The notes: a model not told the origin generated them from the letters alone. A stretch of 64,000 bases of DNA from Enterobacter chengduensis (GCF_001984825.2 NZ_CP043318.1:1116001-1180000), one strand, 5' to 3'. Positions 53,170 to 61,655 are shown, numbered from the stretch's first letter. A program made the numbers and translations.

Positions 53170-53201
53170 AATGCCTTTCCACTTTAAAAGGACGTAGCTA
53201 A

Positions 53202-53516
53202 ATGAAACTAATTACTCAAAATCTAACGCCAGACGACTTCTTCGCTAATGGCGGTACCATCGAATATGAAGTCGACGCGAATGAGGTTGATGAAACCAAT
53301 CCTAAATTTTATGAGTTGCCAACAATAAAGCCGAAATTGCATACAGGATTTGAATTGCCTCCATCCACCGTAATTCATGAGCCAAATACAGCACGCTTGA
53401 TTACAGCTGCCGGAAATAACTGGACTCGCTTTATTGCTAAAGTTTATCGAAAGAATGGGAAAATTATTTATACCCAAATAACTCAAGATCTATATCGAGC
53501 TGTTTGTACAATTTAA
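53202..53516 (+). CDS. Hypothetical moron-like prophage protein
   Basis: A 104-residue protein, MKLITQNLTPDDFFANGGTI, then EYEVDANEVDETNPKFYELPTIKPKL. AT-rich and opposite in direction to the surrounding replication genes, with an AAAAGGACG site and its own short upstream gap. It overlaps the VRR-NUC 3' end by 4 bp on the other strand. These are typical moron traits. No family recognised. Confidence 0.55.
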   Translation: MKLITQNLTPDDFFANGGTIEYEVDANEVDETNPKFYELPTIKPKLHTGFELPPSTVIHEPNTARLITAAGNNWTRFIAKVYRKNGKIIYTQITQDLYRAVCTI

Positions 53517-53785
53517 ATAATCCCCTCCAGATTTTTGCTATCCAGCACCACCACGGTAAAACCCAGCGCGCGCAGCCGTTCGTGCTCGCGCAGTTGGTCG
53601 GGGCGTGGTGGTTTGCCGGGTGCTTTGCATTCAACAAAGACGAGACGGCCGCCGGGTAGCAGAACAATGCGATCCGGTACCGAGCGGCGACCAGGTGACA
53701 CGAACTTAAAGGCAACCCCTCCAGCCTTTTTCACTTCGGCGACGAGGTGCTTTTCGATAAGGCTTTCACGTTCGTAGACCATCAT
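53513..53785 (-). CDS. VRR-NUC domain nuclease
   Basis: A 90-residue small VRR-NUC protein: ESLIEKHLVAEVKKAGGVAFKFVSPGRRSVPDRIVLLPGGRLVFVECKAPGKPPRPDQ carries the PD...(E)xK core (PDRI...FVECKAPG). Phage homologues resolve or cleave branched DNA. It is coupled by overlap (4 bp) to the upstream methyltransferase-like gene. Confidence 0.88.
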   Translation of the reverse strand: MMVYERESLIEKHLVAEVKKAGGVAFKFVSPGRRSVPDRIVLLPGGRLVFVECKAPGKPPRPDQLREHERLRALGFTVVVLDSKNLEGII

Positions 53786-54264
53786 TTCCCACCTTTGACG
53801 AAAATTACCCAGTGGGTCTTGTCAGCTTTGCCAGTGCGCTGCCAGATGATCGGCTTCTCGTCGGTTAGTGCCAGAACATTGCTTACCGGTATTTGCGTTT
53901 CGTTCCATTTGAAGATCAGTACACCGTGTGGCCGCAATACCCTGAACGCTTCAGCGAAACCGGCGCGCAAATCATCGCGCCATGTCTCTTTGTTGAGCCG
54001 CCCGTACTTTTTACCCATCCACGCGTTATCACCGACACGCTCGAGGTGAGGCGGATCGAACACGACGACAGGGAAAGTTTTATCGGCAAAGGGAAGGGCG
54101 CGGAAATCAGCAATAAGTTCCGGGTTGATAACCAGCTGGCGGCCGTCGCAAAGCTCATGCTGCTCAGCGCGGATATCACTAAATACCGCGCGCTTGTCCT
54201 GCTTGTCGAACCAGAACATGCGAGAGCCGCAGCACATGTCAAGAATGGTCTGCTCATACGCCAT
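53782..54264 (-). CDS. Phage SAM-dependent methyltransferase-like protein
   Basis: A 160-residue Rossmann-type protein: TILDMCCGSRMFWFDK (motif I with Cys-Gly), FPVVVFDPPHLERVG (DPPH, like the DPPY catalytic loop of N6-adenine or N4-cytosine methyltransferases) and FRVLRPHGVLIFKWNE. It is small for a DNA methyltransferase and lacks a target-recognition domain, which is typical of this phage class. It may protect phage DNA. Confidence 0.72.
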   Translation of the reverse strand: MAYEQTILDMCCGSRMFWFDKQDKRAVFSDIRAEQHELCDGRQLVINPELIADFRALPFADKTFPVVVFDPPHLERVGDNAWMGKKYGRLNKETWRDDLRAGFAEAFRVLRPHGVLIFKWNETQIPVSNVLALTDEKPIIWQRTGKADKTHWVIFVKGGK

Positions 54265-54475
54265 CGTCCACCGCCTTACTTTTTTCGCGCATGTTCTGCA
54301 TCAGGCAAAAATCAGCCCGGCGTTCGCTCCAGTCCTGATTAAGTTCGTTACGTGATTCGCGGTTGGCTTTGGACCAGACTTTCGCCGCCCGGTCATATTC
54401 ACCGGACTGCTCAAGGCGTAAAGCCTCCCGCGCAGTCCGGTAATAAAGCGGACTGTCCCGATATTTAAATGACAT
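54254..54475 (-). CDS. ANR-family small regulator
   Basis: A 73-residue protein, MSFKYRDSPLYYRTAREALR, then LEQSGEYDRAAKVWSKANRESRNELNQDWSERRADFC, matching the ANR family of negative regulators found in phages and pathogens. It overlaps the methyltransferase start by 11 bp. Confidence 0.75.
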   Translation of the reverse strand: MSFKYRDSPLYYRTAREALRLEQSGEYDRAAKVWSKANRESRNELNQDWSERRADFCLMQNMREKSKAVDDGV

Positions 54476-54485
54476 AGGGGTTACC

Positions 54486-54683
54486 TCAGGATGAGAACGC
54501 GTCGGTGTCAGGCTGCAACTGGATCATATCGTCGATAGGCATCATGGTGATTGGCCTGTCGCTCAGTGCGCCCAGGGTGAGCTTCGCAAAAAGCCGCTTT
54601 TGCTCTTTGGTCAAAAAGACCTGTTTTGTGCCACCGTTCACCAGCACGATGATGGCGAAATTCTGAATATTGCCCTGAGTCAT
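54486..54683 (-). CDS. Small phage protein
   Basis: A 65-residue protein, MTQGNIQNFAIIVLVNGGTK, then QVFLTKEQKRLFAKLTLGALSDRPITMMP. The start at 54683 overlaps the upstream gene by 4 bp (ATGA), which supports it. Function unknown; part of the replication block. Confidence 0.55.
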   Translation of the reverse strand: MTQGNIQNFAIIVLVNGGTKQVFLTKEQKRLFAKLTLGALSDRPITMMPIDDMIQLQPDTDAFSS

Positions 54684-54892
54684 TGCTGTTGGTCCTCCAT
54701 CTTTTCGATCGGGCGGATGCTGCTCAGCACCAGACGAGTACGGACACCGACGGCACCACCGCGGCGGCCTGTAACTTTGTAGTAATACTCTTTGGGGCCA
54801 CCCACCCACGTTGTCGGGTTTTGATGCAATTGCACCTGCTTTTCACCGGTGCGGGTAATAACCGTTCCGGTATGCGTTTTTATTACAGCCAT
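54680..54892 (-). CDS. Small basic phage protein
   Basis: A 70-residue protein, MAVIKTHTGTVITRTGEKQV, then QLHQNPTTWVGGPKEYYYKVTGRRGGAVGVRTRLVLSSI. It lies 5 bp after the polymerase stop and overlaps the next gene by 4 bp. Basic character suggests nucleic acid binding; no family recognised. Confidence 0.55.
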   Translation of the reverse strand: MAVIKTHTGTVITRTGEKQVQLHQNPTTWVGGPKEYYYKVTGRRGGAVGVRTRLVLSSIRPIEKMEDQQQ

Positions 54893-54897
54893 AGCGA

Positions 54898-56963
54898 TTA
54901 ATCCTTACGGTAGTGGTATGCCTCAAAGCCACCAGCGTTCAGCGGGATATCGGGCGCCCATACGGGGTTAGTGGAGAGCAGCGCGGAGAGCGCCTTGTCG
55001 TTGAAATCGTCAGTGTCCGGCGCTTCGGTGATCACTTCATCGTGTACAGTCAGCACAATGCTGTAACCGGCATCCTCGATCAGCGGCATGTTTCCGGCCA
55101 GAACGTCACGGGCAGCCGCCTGGGTGACGTTTTCCACCAGCTTTCCGCCGTAGGTTTTGAGCCGCTGCCATTTGCGCGAGTAGGAGTTAACGCCCTGATA
55201 GGTGATATTCCCCTTCTCGATGGACGGGGATGGGTAGCAGAGTGCGCGCCCGGACGGCAGCTGGATGCGCAGCCATGCACCATCGCGGCGGACTTTCAGA
55301 TAGCCGCAGTACAGCGTTTTTTGCGGTGTGGCGATGGCGGTGCGGACGGTGCGCTCAAGTTCATACCAGAAATCGCAGGTCGCGGGATGCGCCCGGCGCC
55401 ACAGGCGCTTGAGCGAGTCACATGCGATGAATACACGCTCGGACAGGCCAAAGGTCGACTTACGTTTAACCGATTCGTCGTACCAGCTTTTTGCCTCGCG
55501 GATTACATCGCGGGGGATATTAGGCAGCGCGGCGTTCGCCAGCTCGTCAAGGTCGAGGCCGTAAACCAGGGCGAAGGTAAGAAACGCCGCAACGCCACCA
55601 CCAAAGCCGAGGCCCAGCTCCATCACCTTGCCGATCTGACGCTGGTATTTATCGACATCGTCCGGTGAGATATTGAATGCGCGGGCGTAGGCCAGTTTAT
55701 ACAGGTCTGGCCCGGTCCCCTCGTCGTACTCACGAAACGCGTCCAGCTTCCACTGCTCGCCGGCAAGCCAGGCCAGTTTTCGCCCTTCGATGTTCGACAG
55801 GTCGCTAACCACCAGCTTTTTGCCTTCTGGTGCCATGATGCAGCCGCGCAGCGCTGAGCTGGTCAGCTCCATGATGTTATCGAACAGCAGATCGGCGCAT
55901 CCGGCTTTCAGCGCCTCGATGCCCTCATCTATCTGGTCCTGCTCAAGAGAAGGGCGGGGCAGGTTCTGAGGCTGGAATAATCGTCCGGCCCAGCGCCCCG
56001 TTCGCGATGCGCCGCAGAACTGCAGCGTACCGCGCAGACGCCCGTCACTGCTAACACCCTTCATCAGCGATTTGTACTTACTGGTGCTGGTGGTGCTGGC
56101 CTGCAGTCGGATAGCCAGCAGTTCTTTCACCGCCGACGGCAAATCAGGATCCGCCATACGGCGCTCCAGCGTGCTGCGCTGGATGTCCGGCAGCTCCACC
56201 CCGTACGATTCAACAATGTGCTTAATCAGCGCATCGCGCTGCGTGGCCGCCTGCACTTCGCCGTCGGTCATTACCTGCGTGCGTTTCGCCAGGCGTTTTG
56301 CTCCTGGTCTACTGCCTCGATCGCTGCCTGCGCCAGCTGCACATCCATGCAGACGCCGCGGTCATTGATCTGCTGGTCGCGATGCCAGAGCGCCAGCTCT
56401 GTGCCCTTATAATTCCACTTCGGCAGACGCTTATGCACTTCGCGCATAGCCTCGATAACCAGCCCGGCGTAAGCAACAAAGCGCCGCCATTCTTCCGGGT
56501 GGGTTTTGCTGGTGGCCCGGCGCAGTTTGCTGTTCTTTGGCCGGGGCTTACAGAACAGCTGGATCAGCGCCTTACCTTCTTTGTCCTTCGCCTTGTCCTG
56601 CGGGACGCCCAGCACTTCGCAGAGTGCGCCCAGCGCGCCGGGGAGGCCATGCGCAAGCGCCTGCACCATCGTGTCGCGCCAGCGTGTTACATCAGGAGCA
56701 AGCCGCGGTATTGCATGGCGCAGCACCGTGCGGTCGAAATGGGAATTATGGAAATAAAGCAGGGTGTCGGGGTCGGCGATAGCCTTCTGAAGCCTGCCGA
56801 GGATAGGTTCGCCATCTGTCAGATCCCAGACGCTAACCGGTTCGTCGCCGATGGCCCAGGCAAACAGCATCACCTCGACACCTTCCGCATAAGCGTGCGT
56901 GCCGTTCGTGATGGGTATCTCGCAGTAGGTTTCCAGGTCGCCCCAGAGAATGGTTTCAGACAT
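54898..56963 (-). pseudogene. Phage family A DNA polymerase, split by a frameshift
   Basis: The N-terminal part (56963 to about 56296) carries an exonuclease-like domain (ILWGDLETYCE, DTLLYFHNSHFDRTVLRH). The C-terminal part carries the polymerase: [21 protein letters not shown] (motif A), [17 protein letters not shown] (motif B region) and [13 protein letters not shown] (motif C VHDE). They are in different frames; one extra base in the TTTT run at 56296-56299 would rejoin them as [19 protein letters not shown]. Together about 687 residues, the normal phage length. Either a lesion or a sequencing error. Confidence 0.85.
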
Positions 56964-56966
56964 AGT

Positions 56967-57155
56967 TCAACCTTTTGAACGGTAGGAAGAAAGTCTCTTG
57001 TTCTGCTCGATCAGTTTTCCTATCATTGCAACAATGAATCTCTCTTTTTCTTTTTCAATCATGGTTTCAATAAGTTGATGGAGTTCTATTTCGGGGTGAA
57101 ATGAATTATTCAACTTATCCTCAATAACAGACAGAAATGGAGTTAAATTACTCAT
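56967..57155 (-). CDS. Small helical hypothetical protein
   Basis: A 62-residue frame, MSNLTPFLSVIEDKLNNSFH, then PEIELHQLIETMIEKEKERFIVAMIGKLIEQNKRL. Mostly helical, AT-rich, directly upstream of the polymerase gene. Its ATG overlaps the ATG of the divergent DUF4145 gene. Possibly inserted together with that gene. Confidence 0.45.
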   Translation of the reverse strand: MSNLTPFLSVIEDKLNNSFHPEIELHQLIETMIEKEKERFIVAMIGKLIEQNKRLSSYRSKG

Positions 57156-57840
57156 GGCAATGGTTTCCTTAGTTAATATCCCGTGTCCTCACTGTAACCG
57201 TGAGAATGCAGTGTTAGAGGTAGAGGGAGAGACATATCAATCCTTAAAGGGTACGCATGCACTTATGGCGATTTGTCGGAGTTGCTCAGGAGGCGTCATT
57301 GCAGAAGTACATCCGAATGCACAGGTTGCAAGAAATAATGGCTTTCTGAACTATTCAAAGAGTTATCAAAGAGACATGCTTTTGGACTGTCGGCCTTATT
57401 ACAGTAGCGAATTCGGGCGTGTTCAATGTACATACCCGGTTGCAGCCTCGTTTCAAGCGCCTGATGCTACCCCCGACAGGGTGGGAAAGTTTTTTGTTGA
57501 AGCAAAAGAAAATTATTCTCGGGGAAACTACGAAACCTGTGGGGCTCTGTGTAGAAAAGTGATTGATTTGGCTACTAAGCAAATGGCAATTGCTGAGGAT
57601 ATCTCTGCTTGGAAACTGCAAAAGCGCATGGAGCAACTTAAAGCTAAAGGAGCTATAACCCAAGAAATGTTTGATTGGGCTGATATAGTCAGATTAGATG
57701 GCAACGAGCAGACCCATTCAGAGGACGAATTTGATTCTCATAGCGCCAAAGCGGTGATGGATTTTACAGAAACTTTTCTTCTATATGCATTCACATTACC
57801 TGCAATGGTTCAGGCAAAAAGAGCAGAATCTGAAGATTAA
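57154..57840 (+). CDS. DUF4145 protein with N-terminal zinc ribbon (moron candidate)
   Basis: A 228-residue protein: a CPHCNREN...CRSCSGG zinc ribbon at the N-terminus and a C-terminal DUF4145 part (FVEAKENYSRGNYETCGALCRKVIDLATKQMA...DWADIVRLDGNEQTHSEDEFDSHSAKAVMDFTE) with the HEPN-like helical look of that family. It points against the replication genes and is AT-rich. DUF4145 domains occur in restriction and defence contexts, so it may be superinfection cargo. The role is inferred. Confidence 0.68.
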   Translation: MAMVSLVNIPCPHCNRENAVLEVEGETYQSLKGTHALMAICRSCSGGVIAEVHPNAQVARNNGFLNYSKSYQRDMLLDCRPYYSSEFGRVQCTYPVAASFQAPDATPDRVGKFFVEAKENYSRGNYETCGALCRKVIDLATKQMAIAEDISAWKLQKRMEQLKAKGAITQEMFDWADIVRLDGNEQTHSEDEFDSHSAKAVMDFTETFLLYAFTLPAMVQAKRAESED

Positions 57841-57882
57841 TAGTGTTAAATAGACGCTCGGCCATGCGCCGGGCAGTACGGA

Positions 57883-58431
57883 TTAGATCAGTTCCCCAGC
57901 GTCAGCACCTTCGCTGATGTCGTCGAAGTCGTCCGGTGCGGCAACACCTTCGCCAGCGAACGCGTCACCATCACGCAGGAACTGGACGCCACCCAGCGAT
58001 GCGTTAACGCGTTTGCCGAAGTTGTTGTCCTGCGCCCAGATATCGATTACCGCGTTGACGTAGCAACCAGCATAAGGACGCCCATCAGCCTGGATGAGTG
58101 GCGAACGGTCGCGGTCAATGACCGCCGGGCGCGCTTTGTTGGCAGCGTTCAGGAAGAAGTTGCCCGGGAAGCCTTCGTATTCGGCTTTCTCATCACCGTC
58201 ATGCAGGCAGAGATTGAGCTTTTTCTCCAGCTGGCCGTAAATGGTTTCCCACTTCTCGCCCCATTTTTCCTTCGCTACCTGTTTCAGCGCTTTGCGGACT
58301 TCTTCCAGTTGTGGATGTTTCGGATCCATCAGGAAAACAGCAGAGAAGCGCGGGTCGCCTTCGCCGTTCACGGTTTTTGCTTCGAAAAGAGCAGGGAAGG
58401 CCAGGCGGACGTTGTTCAGTTTAATTTTCAT
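57883..58431 (-). CDS. DUF2815 phage ssDNA-binding-like protein
   Basis: A 182-residue protein, MKIKLNNVRLAFPALFEAKT, then FSAVFLMDPKHPQL, NLCLHDGDEKAEYEGFPGNFFLNAANKARP and PYAGCYVNAVIDIWAQDN, with an acidic tail (DDFDDISEGADAGELI). DUF2815 proteins are predicted OB-fold single-strand DNA-binding proteins of phage replication modules beside DUF2800 and the family A polymerase, as here. Confidence 0.85.
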   Translation of the reverse strand: MKIKLNNVRLAFPALFEAKTVNGEGDPRFSAVFLMDPKHPQLEEVRKALKQVAKEKWGEKWETIYGQLEKKLNLCLHDGDEKAEYEGFPGNFFLNAANKARPAVIDRDRSPLIQADGRPYAGCYVNAVIDIWAQDNNFGKRVNASLGGVQFLRDGDAFAGEGVAAPDDFDDISEGADAGELI

Positions 58432-58445
58432 GGGTATTTCCTTAA

Positions 58446-58770
58446 TCAGATGAGGTCAGCGGCGAGCGCGTCGTCGGACACGTCGTCGAAATCGTTAACA
58501 GGGTTGATATTGAGCGCCGGGCGCGGGTCGGATTCGGGGGCGACGGTGGGCTTACCGTCAGCGCGGGTGATCAGCGCTTCGACTTTCGTCCAGCGGCGAG
58601 GGCTATCGACCTTAAGCAGATCTTCAGCCTGTGAGGGAGTGATCACCTTCTGGCTATACATTTGTTCTTGCTTAAGTCTGAACGATTTAAGCAATTCTTC
58701 GGCTGCTGACTCATCGCTCCATCCGTCGTCTCCTTGAGGAGCACTAACGAGTTTGAAACCCGGTACCGAT
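58446..58770 (-). pseudogene. DUF2800 phage nuclease-like gene, C-terminal fragment
   Basis: From SVPGFKLVSAPQGDDGWSDE onward it reads as the C-terminus of a DUF2800 (RecB-like) protein, including KVDSPRRWTKVEALITRADGKPTVAPESDPRPALN. About 250 N-terminal residues with the nuclease motifs are missing. The frame runs on to 58853 through non-homologous DNA up to the SOS module. This is a second deletion end point of the prophage. Confidence 0.72.
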
Positions 58771-58822
58771 CCTCTTAAAAGTGAAACATGCCTGCGCTTG
58801 ATCTGATTCTGTAAAAATACCA

Positions 58823-58838
58823 CTGCATATACATACAG
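58823..58838. promoter_or_regulatory. LexA (SOS) box
   Basis: CTGCATATACATACAG fits CTG-N10-CAG with an AT-alternating centre, 25 bp upstream of the start at 58864. Confidence 0.75.
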
Positions 58839-58863
58839 CCAATAAGTGATCAAAGGTGCGTTT

Positions 58864-59103
58864 ATGCCTCGTCAACCGGATATTCGTGCTGCTTTTATTG
58901 CGGCTTTACAGCAAAACCCTAAGGGCTATCTCTGCCTGCATACAGACAAATTCATAGCTGAGCTGCAGGAGAGGTACTGGCATTTCAGCCAGGCGGATGC
59001 CAATTCATGGATCGAGCGATACCAGCCTGACTTTGCCGATAAGACAACAAACGGAAGCGAGAACCGATACTGGATCCTTCGTAACATGGGGAGGGTTTTC
59101 TAA
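58864..59103 (+). CDS. SOS-controlled small prophage protein
   Basis: A 79-residue protein, MPRQPDIRAAFIAALQQNPK, then GYLCLHTDKFIAELQERYWHFSQADANSWIERYQPDF, ending NRYWILRNMGRVF. The ATG at 58864 has AAAGGTG upstream; a GTG at 58846 is less likely. It follows a LexA box and is coupled to the UmuD-like gene. I recognise it as a frequent partner of such genes in enteric prophages, without a known function. Confidence 0.65.
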   Translation: MPRQPDIRAAFIAALQQNPKGYLCLHTDKFIAELQERYWHFSQADANSWIERYQPDFADKTTNGSENRYWILRNMGRVF

Positions 59104-59420
59104 TGGGATTTCCATCGCCAGCCACGGATTATCAGGAGCAAAGGATAACCATCGATCTGGTATGCGGGATTGATGGAAACTGCCGGGTGATAGAAACGTC
59201 ATGTGGTTGGGCCGTGATTAACGTCAGTCTGAAGCCAGAAAGAGGGGATACGTTGCTGGTTAGCATGGACGGTAGAAACCAGTTTGTGAAGCTAATGGGC
59301 CAGGCACTGATCACTCAAGATGGTGAAGCGATAGAAGGGGAAGCTCTGAATGATGTAATGGTTTACGGCGTTCTTACACATACGCTGGACCGAGTTAGCG
59401 ATGATAGAGGTGTCATTTGA
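59103..59420 (+). CDS. UmuD-like (S24-fold) prophage protein
   Basis: A 105-residue protein starting MGFPSPATDYQEQRITIDL, like HumD/UmuD-type proteins, and continuing GDTLLVSMDGRNQFVKLMGQ...LNDVMVYGVLTHTLDRVS, like the UmuD beta domain. The Ser of the nucleophile segment (GDSM) is not visible, so autocleavage is doubtful. It starts at the stop of the previous gene. Possibly a modulator of translesion polymerase or of LexA/phage repressor cleavage. Confidence 0.6.
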   Translation: MGFPSPATDYQEQRITIDLVCGIDGNCRVIETSCGWAVINVSLKPERGDTLLVSMDGRNQFVKLMGQALITQDGEAIEGEALNDVMVYGVLTHTLDRVSDDRGVI

Positions 59421-59545
59421 TAGACGTTTGTTTTACTGAGAAAACACCTGTCATGCTTATACTGTCAACCAACTTGTTTTGTTCCTCAATCGGGAGCGAA
59501 ATCAAAACGGGTATCAATTCGGGTATCTATCTCATTTGTAAAAAT

Positions 59546-59583
59546 AAAACACAGCAAATACATGTGGTTATTTGCTGTGTTTT
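59546..59583 (+). terminator. Terminator of the SOS pair
   Basis: A 15-bp stem with AAAACACAGCAAATA pairing TATTTGCTGTGTTTT, loop CATGTGGT. It lies directly before the att core. Confidence 0.85.
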
Positions 59584-59604
59584 ACTCCTATTATCGCACC
59601 ATCT
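59584..59604 (+). other. Distal att core of the prophage remnant
   Basis: ACTCCTATTATCGCACCAT(CT) matches the thrW end at 52430-52451 except for one missing G in CGGCACC. CGGGTA repeats at 59508 and 59520 correspond to those at 52562 and 52573. With 52400-52449 it brackets the remnant. Confidence 0.78.
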
Positions 59605-59966
59605 CAACTTCCCCAAACGTCCGTATTCATCCATAAACACCTTGCTTTATAACGATTTTATTTCTTTTTAGTCCGTCGCTGACCGTAACCATCCAGTAGA
59701 ATCCGATACGGAATGTGTATATGTTCCTGTTCGGTTTGCGCCGTCCGTGGTTAAACAACAAACAGATCTTCGTCATCATTTGCGTTCGGATGGGGCGCTA
59801 ATGTGGGCAGTCTGTTATCTTCCGCAAGCAGTGTGCTTTCTTCTCTGCGTACAGAACCTGTTGCTTACAGCCACACAACTGGCCATTACCTGCTATATTC
59901 GTGTCTTTGCCAGGCTTCTGGAATGAGCGATAATGTAGCACATAACGGCAGCGTAAAAGGGGCAAC
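59605..59966. other. Spacer right of the prophage
   Basis: No supported gene. An open frame begins at 59803 but is overlapped by the toxin gene in another frame and shows no family. GC is mixed. Confidence 0.4.
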
Positions 59967-61031
59967 ATGCTTCATCACAGCCAGGCAATGTCACTGGATG
60001 ACATCTACCTTGAGGACATTCCTCACATTATTCACCCGGATACGGCGGCAGGAGACCTCGCAGATACTGCAAGGCCTAACCGCATCATTCAGGACTGGAA
60101 TTTGCCACAGGGCTACACCCGGTTTGTCAGCCGGTATCAACTGTACCACTGGCAACATCCCTGGATGGCATACCGTGACACGCTCGACGACATCAAATCC
60201 GGTAAGCTCGTTCTGCTGAAAAAAGACATCACCGGCAATGCGATTTCGGGCGTGCTGACGACATCCGGTGACCTTCGCAATGACCTGCCTCTGTTCCTTC
60301 AAACTCGACTCCGACACATCCTGTCCCGGCAACTGAAACGCCCGAGATATCAGATCCGCCATGCGGCACCGGTGCAACATGCCCAGGCCGCAAAAACCAT
60401 CAACAGCAAAACTGCCGGTCGGTTGCTGGCCGCGGGCGGGATCTATAATGGCAATATCGAGGGATTCCGTCAGACCGCGCAGCAGCTCGGTGGTGATGCA
60501 CCGGCGGGTTACGATCAGGTAATGGATAATAAAGGGCTGATTATCGCTGGTGCTTCTGTTGCTGCGGGCCTTGGCCTGGGCAGACTGGGAACGGCGAGTG
60601 AGCTTAGCAATCTTCATGTTCTGGGAAAAGTCGAGGGTGAATACTCGATGATAAAACCCGGACCACTACCTAAAGAGCTGGCCGAAACTTTCTCCAGTGG
60701 TACATATAAAGAGATCACACTATCAACAGACACGAGCTTCTACAGAGGTGGTATTGAGGGCCGACCATTAGGTCAGTTTTTCGGATATGAACAACCTCAG
60801 GGAGTGCTTCAGACCAGAATAGATAAGGCTCTGCTCCCCAAATGGCCTAACGGAAGTGAATCCCCTCTTGATAGCTATCACAAGATACAAATACCCGCAG
60901 GAACGAAAGTATATGTTGGAGAAGTTGGCTATCAAACAGACCTTTTTTCCGGTGGCTCTGAGCAAGTTGTGATACCTACCCCGTGGAAAATACCTGGCGT
61001 TAAGATACTTGGAAGTGGTGGTTTGAAATGA
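59967..61031 (+). CDS. Orphan polymorphic toxin
   Basis: A 354-residue protein. An N-terminal 130 residues of unknown type (MSLDDIYLEDIPHIIHPDTA) are followed by a Gly-rich hydrophobic stretch (GLIIAGASVAAGLGLGRLG) that in polymorphic toxins often precedes the toxic domain. The C-terminal 150 residues include TDTSFYRGGIEGRPLGQFFGYEQ, YHKIQIPAGTKVYVGEVGYQ and GGSEQVVIP, which recall ADP-ribosyltransferase or TNT-type NAD-consuming folds (Arg, Tyr and GGxEQ elements). That is a low-certainty guess. The start has AAAGGGG. The next gene overlaps by 4 bp, as toxin-immunity pairs often do. Confidence 0.6.
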   Translation: MLHHSQAMSLDDIYLEDIPHIIHPDTAAGDLADTARPNRIIQDWNLPQGYTRFVSRYQLYHWQHPWMAYRDTLDDIKSGKLVLLKKDITGNAISGVLTTSGDLRNDLPLFLQTRLRHILSRQLKRPRYQIRHAAPVQHAQAAKTINSKTAGRLLAAGGIYNGNIEGFRQTAQQLGGDAPAGYDQVMDNKGLIIAGASVAAGLGLGRLGTASELSNLHVLGKVEGEYSMIKPGPLPKELAETFSSGTYKEITLSTDTSFYRGGIEGRPLGQFFGYEQPQGVLQTRIDKALLPKWPNGSESPLDSYHKIQIPAGTKVYVGEVGYQTDLFSGGSEQVVIPTPWKIPGVKILGSGGLK

Positions 61032-61327
61032 AAAATGAAATAAAGAAAACGGTAACTGATATCATCAAAATACTCTCCTCAAATGATGAGGATTCATGGG
61101 CAAAAACATTCGAAAAACTAGCCATCGAGCTCGATGTTGATTGTGAGTCATCCATTTACTCGTTGAAAAAACTCTACGGCGGGATGGGATCATTTAACGA
61201 TATTGTTCTTCATAAAAATGGCATACCTCTCATTCGGGAAAATGACGAGTTAGACGATTTGAGACACAAACTCTACAAGCAGCTTGACCATGCAATCGTT
61301 TTGTTAAAAGCAGGTGATTTACCATAG
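61028..61327 (+). CDS. Probable immunity protein of the adjacent toxin
   Basis: A 99-residue acidic helical protein, MKNEIKKTVTDIIKILSSND, then EDSWAKTFEKLAIELDVDCESSIYSLKKLYGGMGSFNDIVLHKNGIPL. Its ATG overlaps the toxin TGA by 4 bp. The (L)YGGMGSFNDIVLH segment recurs in small proteins placed after polymorphic toxins (DUF6966-like). AT-richer than the toxin's N-terminal part, as usual for immunity genes. Confidence 0.65.
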   Translation: MKNEIKKTVTDIIKILSSNDEDSWAKTFEKLAIELDVDCESSIYSLKKLYGGMGSFNDIVLHKNGIPLIRENDELDDLRHKLYKQLDHAIVLLKAGDLP

Positions 61328-61655
61328 CGTTAGTTTCCGGCGCCGCCAGTAAATTATTGGGTACGCCTCCAGCCTGACAGGGGAAGCGCAGAACCTTACA
61401 ACAGCCTCATGTGTGTTCGTCTCGTCAGCATCGATGTCCCCGAAAAGAACCTGCCCTTTGGGCAGCGTTCCCGGCAGACATTCTCATCGATAGTGGCGCA
61501 GTGTGCCGTCTCCATAACGTGCTGGAACGCAGATTTCTATGGTCCTCTACTGGATACGGTGTGGCCTCACATGGAAAGCGCATAAAATAATGAAAGGCCG
61601 GTAGGCTTCTCGCACTCACTCCTGCCAGATGGAAACCATCAGCACTTCTTAAGCA
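61328..61655. pseudogene. Relic of another polymorphic-toxin cassette
   Basis: Directly after the immunity gene one frame reads ALVSGAASKLLGTPPA and, after a one-base shift, SLTGEAQNLTTASC. The SGAASKLLGTPP pattern is like the segment preceding the toxic tip in large exported toxins. No start, no full domain. The remaining 200 bp hold nothing I can support. Confidence 0.4.

Noticed and set aside
54913..55668. 251-residue open frame antisense to the phage polymerase
   Set aside because: Opposite strand of a polymerase with motifs A, B and C; no independent support.
57883..58431. Host single-strand binding protein
   Set aside because: Lacks the SSB core and tail; the DUF2815 pattern and phage neighbours decide.
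59803..60219. 138-residue open frame before and over the toxin gene
   Set aside because: It overlaps the toxin in another frame, resembles nothing, and the toxin start has the better ribosome site.
61425..61619. 64-residue minus-strand open frame next to catA
   Set aside because: Arg/Ser-rich translation without motif or ribosome site, lying in the cassette relic.
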